Source of the DNA: Candidatus Eiseniibacteriota bacterium
Lineage (GTDB): Bacteria; JAFGKV01
Length of the DNA stretch: 11,929 nucleotides
Assembly: GCA_025453925.1 (NCBI GenBank)
Contig: JALOPK010000072.1
Span: forward strand, 1 to 11,929
Reading direction: 5' to 3'
The translations under genes and the position numbers were made by a program. Of this stretch, positions 6,496 to 11,929 are shown piece after piece. Each line of letters starts with the position of its first letter. Position 1 is the first letter of the stretch. The notes beneath the pieces were generated by a model. The model was not told where the DNA came from. It searched no databases and saw only the letters and a program-made list of their open reading frames with translations.

Positions 6496-8124
6496 GGCGT
6501 TTCGAAGGGAAACCAGAGGCCAGATTCCGGCGACGAGGTCGACGCCGAAGCCGCCGATGCGGCGCACGAAATCCTCCAGGATGTCGGGATCATAGATCGG
6601 CTGTGTCACGGCGAACTCGGCCCCTGCCTCGGCCTTATAGGCGAATCGCCGGAGCTCGTACTCCATGTTCACCGCGCCGGGATTCACCCCGACTCCAATG
6701 TGGAAGCCGGTCGGATCTCCGATGGAGTTGCCCCCGAGGTCCAGCCCCTGATTGAGGTGTTTTACCATGTTGGTCAGCCCGATGGAATCGACGTCGAAGA
6801 CCGCTGTGGCGTCGGGATAGTCGCCCAGCTTGGGGGGATCGCCGGTCACCACTAGGAGATTGCGGAGGCCCAGCGCATAGGCGCCGATGAGATCCGACTG
6901 CATTCCCACCAGGTTTCGGTCGCGGCAGGCGTAGTGCAGAACGGTCTCCATGCCGACGGTGGTTTCGAGCAATACGGCGAGAGCCAAGGGAGCCATGCGC
7001 GCCGATGCGCGCGGCCCGTCGGGTATGTTGACGGCATCGACGCCCGCCTCCCGAAGCATCCCGGCACGGGCGATGAGCTTGGACAGCGCGTGGCCCCGGG
7101 GCGGCACGAGCTCAACGCAGGTGACGAAATCGCCCTTGACGAGCTTCGCCGCCAAGGGGCTTTTGCGCGCGCGCGGCACCTCGGCCGCTGCTGCGCTCTC
7201 CGCCTCGCGGGCCGTCTGGAGAAACGAGACATTGGTCACGTTGCGGGGTCTCAGCGCGCGGACGGCATTTGCGATTGCGCGAATGTGGGCGGGAGTGGTC
7301 CCACAACATCCGCCGACAATGCGGGCGCCGGCGAGAATGAAGCGGCGGGCATACTCGGCCATGTACTCCGGCGAGGCAAGATAGATGTTGCGGCCCTCCA
7401 CATTGCGCGGGATGCCGGCATTGGGCTGCAATGAAAGCGTGCGGCTCGTCGCTTTCACCATGCGCTCCAGCGTCTGCAGCATGACGTGAGGGCCTACCGA
7501 GCAGTTGATGCCGATGACGTCCGCTCCCCACGCGTCGAGTCGCTGGGTGAAGACCTCCGGAGTCGTACCATAGAGACTGGTGCAATCCTCCTGCACCGTC
7601 ATCTGCGAGATCACGGGAAGGGCGCAGACATCCCGAACGGCCTGGAGGGCCTGATGAATCTCATTCAAGTCGCTGAATGTCTCCAGCACGAACAGGTCGA
7701 CTCCTCCCGCCAGCAGCGCTTCCGCCTGTTCCCTGAACGCCGAGCGCGCTTCGTCCACGCTGGTGGGGCCCCATGGCTCGATCTTGAGTCCCAGCGGCCC
7801 TATGGCTCCCGCAACCAGCGCCGTGCGGCCGTTCTCCTGGCAGGCCAGCTCCGCGGCCCTGCGGTTGATGGACGCCACCTTGTCGGACAGTTCGTGTCTC
7901 GCCAACTTGTAGCGGTTCGCTCCAAATGTGTTCGTCTCGATGATCTGCGCTCCCGCGCGTACGTACTGCGCGTGGATCTCGCATACGAGCGCCGGGTTCG
8001 ACAGACTGAGTTCGTCGTAGCAGTGATTGAGGGGTACGCCCTTTGCGTACAGCATAGTGCCCATGGCACCATCAAACACCACGACTTGATCATCATCCAG
8101 AAGCTGCATGAGTGGAGACTGCAT
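6493..8124 (-). CDS. Bifunctional homocysteine S-methyltransferase / methylenetetrahydrofolate reductase, interrupted
   Basis: This is a cytosolic one-carbon/methionine enzyme like Bacillus YitJ: an N-terminal zinc-dependent homocysteine methyltransferase (about 1-290) joined to a C-terminal MetF-type FAD-dependent methylenetetrahydrofolate reductase (about 320 to the end). The zinc ligands are C208 (GINCSVGP) and C273-C274 (GGCCGTTP); FDGAMGTML (17-25) and ETNTFGAN (63-70) are methyltransferase motifs. In the reductase, VELVPPRG (E338 at the catalytic Glu position), VTGDPPK (426-432) and TQPIYDP (507-513) are seen. The start ATG 8124 has AGAGGAG five nt upstream; an ATG at 8244 adds a sequence unlike the family. 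The frame stops at TAG after 543 codons (WPLVSLRNA), but homology goes on in the same frame to 6265; the whole would be 619 codons, the usual length. The truncated product lacks the last strand and helix of the reductase barrel, so reductase activity is doubtful while the methyltransferase half is complete. Confidence 0.9.
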   Translation of the reverse strand: MQSPLMQLLDDDQVVVFDGAMGTMLYAKGVPLNHCYDELSLSNPALVCEIHAQYVRAGAQIIETNTFGANRYKLARHELSDKVASINRRAAELACQENGRTALVAGAIGPLGLKIEPWGPTSVDEARSAFREQAEALLAGGVDLFVLETFSDLNEIHQALQAVRDVCALPVISQMTVQEDCTSLYGTTPEVFTQRLDAWGADVIGINCSVGPHVMLQTLERMVKATSRTLSLQPNAGIPRNVEGRNIYLASPEYMAEYARRFILAGARIVGGCCGTTPAHIRAIANAVRALRPRNVTNVSFLQTAREAESAAAAEVPRARKSPLAAKLVKGDFVTCVELVPPRGHALSKLIARAGMLREAGVDAVNIPDGPRASARMAPLALAVLLETTVGMETVLHYACRDRNLVGMQSDLIGAYALGLRNLLVVTGDPPKLGDYPDATAVFDVDSIGLTNMVKHLNQGLDLGGNSIGDPTGFHIGVGVNPGAVNMEYELRRFAYKAEAGAEFAVTQPIYDPDILEDFVRRIGGFGVDLVAGIWPLVSLRNA

Positions 8125-9406
8125 GAGGGCTCCTCTGATCGAGCTGACCAGCACTGAACATGCCCCGGGTGACGCATCCGCGTCAAGTGGCGAGGGTTCC
8201 ACGTTCGTGATGGACCTCGCGCTGGGGGGATACGGGGTTGCCAAAGCGGCGGGGAAGGTGATGTTTCTTCCTCTGACGGCGCCGGGTGACCTGGTCGCCT
8301 ACCGGGTCGAACGCGACCACTCGCGCTACGCATTCGGCTCGGTGGTCGAGGTGCTGCGCCCCGGGGAGAGCCGTGTCCAACCCTTCTGCCCTGTGTTCGG
8401 CGTGTGTGGCGGGTGCCAGCTTCAGCATGTCGCCTACGAGGTGCAGCTTGCTGCAAAGCGCGCCTGGGTGCATGACGCCCTTCGTCGGATAGCGGGCGTG
8501 GAGGTTGAGGTCTCGCCGCCCGTTGCCAGCCCCCTGCTGCAAGGCTATCGCAACAAGGCGGTCCTCCATGTACACGCGGGGGGGGCAGGGTTCCTTCGTT
8601 CGCAGTCGCACCGGATCGTGGAAGTTGAATCGTGCCCGGTGCTGGTGCCTTCCCTCAGGGATGCCCACCGGATGGTGGGGGAGTGGGCGAGGACTCTGCC
8701 CGCAGATGCGGCGTTCCGGGTGTTGCTGCGATCGGGCAGCGATGGAGGAGTCATGGCCGTGGTGCACCATCGAACGTCGCCGGAGTCCCTGCAGCGTCTG
8801 GCGGCGGCGCTGCCTGAGGCGCAGGTGGCCCGTGGGGGATCGCGCGCCACGGTGACTTTCATCTGCGGCGGTATCCACTTCGACGCGGAGGCCGAGTCGT
8901 TCTTCCAGGTGAACACGAGCCAGCATGAAAGCATGGTGGAGACGATCGGAGGGATGTTGAGCGGGGGCGTGTTGGTTGACGCGCACGCGGGTGTCGGCTG
9001 GCCCTCGCTGTGTCTGGCATCCAGGTTTCGGGAAATCGCCTGCGTGGAGATCGCTCGCCGGTCATGTGACCTGGGCGAAGCGAACGCCCTTCGGGCAGGG
9101 CTGAACCGCGTCAGGTTCATCAGGGGCTCTCTTGCGTCGGCCCACAGGCAGGGGGCACTGCCCGAGCGACCGGATGCCATGGTGGTCGACCCCCCCCGGG
9201 CGGGAATCCTGCCGCACGATCTGGCGGCGCTTAAGGAAATCCGTGCCCCGACGGTGGTGTATGTATCCTGCAATCCTGCCACCCTGGCCCGCGACCTGAA
9301 GCATCTGGGGTTGGCAGGGTATGTCCCGCGGCGAGTGATTCCATTTGACCTCTTCCCCCACACTGCCCACGTTGAGTGCATTGTCCTGCTCAACCTGCGG
9401 AGGTAG
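8123..9406 (+). CDS. rlmD: RlmD-type 23S rRNA uracil-C5 methyltransferase (TrmA/RumA family)
   Basis: It transfers a methyl group from SAM to C5 of a uracil in RNA, in this family usually 23S rRNA. Numbered from the ATG at 8108, a TRAM RNA-binding domain (about 28-85, GGYGVAKAAGKVMFLP) is followed by the [4Fe-4S] cysteines C94, C100, C103 (CPVFGVCGGC) and C176 (ESCPVL). Then come FFQVN (265-269), the SAM-binding DAHAGVGW (291-298), DPPRAG (361-366), the catalytic C388 in VSCNPATLARDL, and the base E423 in PHTAHVE. The start is uncertain: ATG 8123 has GGAG five nt upstream and is preferred; ATG 8108 has less support; GTG 8207 and ATG 8210 would avoid the divergent promoter region but cut the first TRAM strand. 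It lies 5 bp upstream of radC, with radC's binding site inside its last codons. RlmD rather than TrmA is favoured by the TRAM domain and the iron-sulfur cysteines; the exact target uracil is not shown. Confidence 0.9.
   Translation: MRAPLIELTSTEHAPGDASASSGEGSTFVMDLALGGYGVAKAAGKVMFLPLTAPGDLVAYRVERDHSRYAFGSVVEVLRPGESRVQPFCPVFGVCGGCQLQHVAYEVQLAAKRAWVHDALRRIAGVEVEVSPPVASPLLQGYRNKAVLHVHAGGAGFLRSQSHRIVEVESCPVLVPSLRDAHRMVGEWARTLPADAAFRVLLRSGSDGGVMAVVHHRTSPESLQRLAAALPEAQVARGGSRATVTFICGGIHFDAEAESFFQVNTSQHESMVETIGGMLSGGVLVDAHAGVGWPSLCLASRFREIACVEIARRSCDLGEANALRAGLNRVRFIRGSLASAHRQGALPERPDAMVVDPPRAGILPHDLAALKEIRAPTVVYVSCNPATLARDLKHLGLAGYVPRRVIPFDLFPHTAHVECIVLLNLRR
8130..8136 (-). promoter_or_regulatory. 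Ribosome binding site of the methyltransferase/MTHFR gene
   Basis: Minus-strand AGAGGAG is followed by CCCTC and ATG. The 5-nt spacing makes the ATG at 8124 the preferred start over the ATG at 8244. Confidence 0.65.
8157..8186 (-). promoter_or_regulatory. Candidate promoter for the methyltransferase/MTHFR gene
   Basis: Minus-strand TTGACG (8186-8181) and CATGTT (8162-8157) are 18 nt apart, about 33 nt upstream of the ATG at 8124. The -10 is weak. The site lies within the first codons of the divergent methyltransferase gene if that begins at 8123, which is an argument for a later start there. No riboswitch-like fold was recognised in this short leader. Confidence 0.25.
9399..9404 (+). promoter_or_regulatory. 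Ribosome binding site of radC inside the rlmD 3' end
   Basis: GGAGGT overlaps the last codons and the TAG of the methyltransferase gene and is 7 nt from the ATG at 9412. It favours that start over the in-frame ATG at 9376 and suggests translational coupling. Confidence 0.7.
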
Positions 9407-9411
9407 ATGGC

Positions 9412-10089
9412 ATGGATACTATTCTGGCGAAGGGGCATCGGCGACGGCTGCGCTGCCGGTTCCTGCATGGCGGAGGAGCGGACTTTGCGCCACACGAACT
9501 CCTGGAACTCGCCTTGTCCTTCGCCGTTCCCAGGAAGGACACGAAGGTGCCTGCGAAGCTTCTGATGCGCCGTTTCGGGAGCATTGCTGCAGTACTAGAG
9601 GCCGAACCGGGTGAACTTCGCAGCGTCGAGGGGGTGGGGGAGTGCGGTGTAACACTCCTCAAGCTGATGCATGCCCTGGCGCTGACCACCATGGATCCGG
9701 TGGAACGACACACAGACTTCATGCGGAGCCCGAATGAGGTGGCGGTGTACTTCCGAGCCCGGCTCCGCGGCCTGCGGGAAGAACGCTTCGTCGTTGCCTG
9801 CCTCGACGCCAAGAACCGCATCCGGGAAGTGCGCGAGCTCCAGCAGGGGACGGTCGACCAGGCGGTTGTGTACCCACGCCGGGTTGCCGAGGCTGCACTC
9901 GAATCGAAGGCCAAGAGCGTGGTGGTCGTACACAATCACCCCAGCGGAGACGCAGAACCCTCCGAGGATGACGTGCGCCTTACCCGGGAGCTGAAGGTGA
10001 CTCTCTCTGCCGTCGGTGTGGCGCTTCTTGACCACCTCGTGATAGGTGCCGGCGCACATTTCAGCTTTCGAGAAGCGGGGCTGGTCTGA
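9412..10089 (+). CDS. radC: RadC family JAB/MPN-domain protein (UPF0758)
   Basis: This 226-residue protein has the two-part RadC layout: an N-terminal helix-hairpin-helix region (RRFGSIAAVLEAEPGELRSV then EGVGECGV) and a C-terminal JAB/MPN domain with the metal-binding HNHPSGDAEPSEDD motif, a preceding REERFVV that probably supplies the JAMM Glu, and the late LLDHLVIG. The opening GHRRRLRCRF and ELLELALSFAVPRKD are typical of the family. RadC was once linked to DNA repair, but its biochemical role remains unsettled. ATG 9412 is selected by GGAGGT at 9399-9404. The common PREV after the first JAB strands is PRRV here. It is 5 bp after the methyltransferase stop and 40 bp before ftsK, so probably in one transcript. 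Confidence 0.93.
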   Translation: MDTILAKGHRRRLRCRFLHGGGADFAPHELLELALSFAVPRKDTKVPAKLLMRRFGSIAAVLEAEPGELRSVEGVGECGVTLLKLMHALALTTMDPVERHTDFMRSPNEVAVYFRARLRGLREERFVVACLDAKNRIREVRELQQGTVDQAVVYPRRVAEAALESKAKSVVVVHNHPSGDAEPSEDDVRLTRELKVTLSAVGVALLDHLVIGAGAHFSFREAGLV

Positions 10090-10129
10090 TGCGGAAAAGG
10101 CCGATGTCGTGTGACGAGACTGGACGGCC

Positions 10130-11929
10130 ATGAAGGCGGGTAAGTCGGTGACAGGCGCCGCCTTGGTGCGCGCCGTGCTCACGCTGACCTTGGCGGTCTT
10201 GGTGGGGACGAGTCTCGCCACCCACAAGGCCGGCGATTGGTTCAAGATGAGCCAGGCGGCCGAGCGCGGCCTCACGGCGGTTCTCGACGTGCGGGTGGAG
10301 AACACCTGTGGCATCGTGGGGGCGGCGACATCCCACGCAGTCTGCGCCGCCGTGGGACGTCTGCCGGCATGGTCGGCAGTGGCGGTCATCGCCCTGTGCG
10401 GCCTGGCGCCGCTGTGGGACACGCTCCGGCGGCGGCTTTTGTACTGGGTGGCGATGACGATCTCTCTGGGCAGTGTCTTCGCGACTGCATTGGCACTTCA
10501 GCCCCTCCGGTCTGTTCCCCTCCAAGCCGGTGGGAGGTTGGGAGTATCGATTGCCGCAGCGGGTGTACGTTTTGTCGGTTCCACGGGGACCGCGGCCGTA
10601 CTCGGTCTCGCCGCCCTCCTCATCCCGTTCCACGCGATGGGTGGCTTCTCCCGGCACATCGTGCTTTCGATCCGAAGGCCGCGTCGGCGCCCCCGCGTCG
10701 CGGGGGCCCTCCCCCACCCGTCTTCTCCCGAAGAGGTCGTTGTCCAGGTGCTGCCCGAACCGCTCCCCGTGCATAATGCCGCTCCGGCTGCGGCAGAGAT
10801 CCCGGCGGAGGCGTCGCCGGTGCGCGTCGTGAAGAATCCGGGGCCCTACAGCCTCCCCCCCCAGTCGCTGCTTCGAGCCGACGGGCCGATGCAGTCCTTT
10901 GTCGACCCGAAGGAGATCGAACGGCGCCGGGTCAAGTTGGAGGAGGCGCTGGGGAGCTTTGGGGTGACGGCCAAGGTGGTCCGTGCGGTGCCCGGGCCGG
11001 TTATCACTCGATTCGAGGTCGAGCCAGCTCCCGGTATCAAAGTCTCCCGCATCGAAAGCCTGGCCGACGACATCTCGTTGGCTCTGAAAGCACTGCAGAC
11101 ACGCGTGGTCGCACCAATCCCAGGGACCGGCGTGGTCGGAGTTGAAGTTCCCAACAAACGGGCGGCCGTGGTGCGGATCGGCGATCTCATGCGAGCGCCC
11201 GTGTTTCAGTCGTCGCAATCCCCTCTGCTCCTGCCGATCGGCAGGGATGCAGTCGGAGAGCCAGTGGCGTGTGATCTGTCTACCCTCCCTCATCTTCTGA
11301 TTGGGGGAACGACCGGATCGGGCAAGAGCAGCTGCATCAACTCCTTCCTGTGCGGACTGTTGATGCGGGTGACGCCTGTCGACGTGCGCTTCATCCTCAT
11401 CGATCCAAAGCGGGTCGAACTGACAACGTATGAACGGATTCCGCATCTGTTCTTTCCCGTGGTGACCGACCCCAAGATTGCGCTTCGGGCGCTCACGTGG
11501 ACCGCCCAGGAGATGGAGAGACGGTACGAGTACCTGTCGTCCCACGGTCTGAGGGACATCGGCGAATTCCACGGAACTCAACCGGGAAATGGCAGCATGC
11601 CGTACGTCGTCGTGGTGATCGACGAACTCGCTGATCTGATGATGAGTGCGCCGGCCGAGATGGAGGCGGTGATCATACGGATCGCACAGAAGGCGAGGGC
11701 GGTCGGCATCCATCTGGTTGTGGCGACCCAACGGCCCTCGAAGGAGATAGTGACGGGCGTGCTGAAATCCAACTTTCCCGGCAGAATCGCCTTCCAGGTC
11801 ATGCAACGTGTGAACTCGACCATCATCCTGGATTCCCCGGGCGCCGAGCGGCTGCTCGGCAAGGGTGACATGTTGTTCCTCCCTCCCGGCGCCCCGGGTC
11901 CCCAGCGCGTGCACGGGGCATTCATCACG
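10130..11929 (+). CDS. ftsK: DNA translocase FtsK/SpoIIIE, 3' end cut by the window
   Basis: FtsK anchors in the septal membrane and pumps chromosomal DNA during division. The frame is open for 600 codons to the edge. Residues about 8-170 contain four likely membrane segments (about 11-30, 75-95, 103-123, 152-170), followed by an Arg-rich turn (182-190) and a short Ala/Pro linker to about 235. The translocase alpha domain starts near YSLPPQSLL (240-248). Walker A is GGTTGSGKS (392-400; common form GGATGSGKS), Walker B is VVVVIDELADL with D498-E499, then ATQRPSKEIVTGVLKSN and the LLGKGDMLFLPPG loop. The gamma domain that reads polar sequences would lie beyond the edge. An in-frame TGA at 10112-10114 excludes an earlier start; only a weak Shine-Dalgarno precedes the ATG. 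It follows radC by 40 bp. The linker is much shorter than that of E. coli FtsK. Confidence 0.95.
   Translation, partial: MKAGKSVTGAALVRAVLTLTLAVLVGTSLATHKAGDWFKMSQAAERGLTAVLDVRVENTCGIVGAATSHAVCAAVGRLPAWSAVAVIALCGLAPLWDTLRRRLLYWVAMTISLGSVFATALALQPLRSVPLQAGGRLGVSIAAAGVRFVGSTGTAAVLGLAALLIPFHAMGGFSRHIVLSIRRPRRRPRVAGALPHPSSPEEVVVQVLPEPLPVHNAAPAAAEIPAEASPVRVVKNPGPYSLPPQSLLRADGPMQSFVDPKEIERRRVKLEEALGSFGVTAKVVRAVPGPVITRFEVEPAPGIKVSRIESLADDISLALKALQTRVVAPIPGTGVVGVEVPNKRAAVVRIGDLMRAPVFQSSQSPLLLPIGRDAVGEPVACDLSTLPHLLIGGTTGSGKSSCINSFLCGLLMRVTPVDVRFILIDPKRVELTTYERIPHLFFPVVTDPKIALRALTWTAQEMERRYEYLSSHGLRDIGEFHGTQPGNGSMPYVVVVIDELADLMMSAPAEMEAVIIRIAQKARAVGIHLVVATQRPSKEIVTGVLKSNFPGRIAFQVMQRVNSTIILDSPGAERLLGKGDMLFLPPGAPGPQRVHGAFIT

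Noticed and set aside
8125-8244. SAM- or SAH-type riboswitch or longer N-terminus upstream of the methionine gene
   Set aside because: No convincing conserved riboswitch core or stem arrangement was recognised, and the extra residues encoded from the ATG at 8244 do not resemble the family.
10040-10129. Possible small gene between radC and ftsK
   Set aside because: The 40-bp gap is too short, and short frames starting at 10090-10112 meet stops at once.
10061-11914. Long minus-strand open frame of 617 codons opposite radC/ftsK
   Set aside because: It lies antisense to ftsK, whose translation matches the family throughout. The product is rich in His/Arg/Asp with no recognisable domain, as expected from the mirror of GC-rich codons.

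Overview
This is a GC-rich stretch from a Gram-negative-type bacterium: it encodes an OmpA-type outer-membrane/peptidoglycan protein, and all other recognisable genes are bacterial housekeeping types. The EF-G copy carries a G-domain signature (VDDGSTV, QERERGIT) that I associate with the recycling-type EF-G2 of spirochaetes, planctomycetes, some deltaproteobacteria and mitochondria. Together with a single-chain homocysteine methyltransferase/MTHFR and a thrombospondin-type-3 OmpA, this points to an environmental, possibly uncultivated phylum (FCB/Eisenbacteria-like or deltaproteobacterial). That placement is inference. No phage, IS, CRISPR, tRNA or rRNA features were seen, and no intergenic gap exceeds about 125 bp.

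Layout. (1) 2-1837 (+): a protein open at the left edge, with an array of GNDxY/QG repeats (about 27 residues each) followed by HEAT-like helical repeats. (2) A 123-bp convergent gap with two small hairpins. (3) Leftward block: a bifunctional homocysteine S-methyltransferase/methylenetetrahydrofolate reductase (8124 down to 6265, broken by an in-frame TAG at 6493-6495), then an OmpA-family protein with exactly ten 30-residue TSP3 repeats (6196-4082), then an EF-G paralogue (4000-1961). Hairpins separate these three genes, so they need not be one operon. (4) Rightward block: an RlmD-type rRNA uracil-C5 methyltransferase, radC, and ftsK cut by the right edge; they are tightly spaced (5 bp and 40 bp) and probably co-transcribed.

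The two blocks diverge from one point. The start codons of the methionine gene (-) and the methyltransferase (+) interleave on one CATG tetramer at 8122-8125 if the best-supported starts are right.

The most notable observation is the amber codon in the methionine gene. The frame continues unchanged past the TAG for 75 codons of clear family sequence, and a single base (TAG for GAG) would restore a conserved Glu in the RNAEF motif. Three other genes in the window use TAG as an ordinary terminator at the expected C-terminus, so general TAG reassignment is unlikely. A point nonsense mutation or a sequence error is the simplest reading; local readthrough is the interesting alternative.
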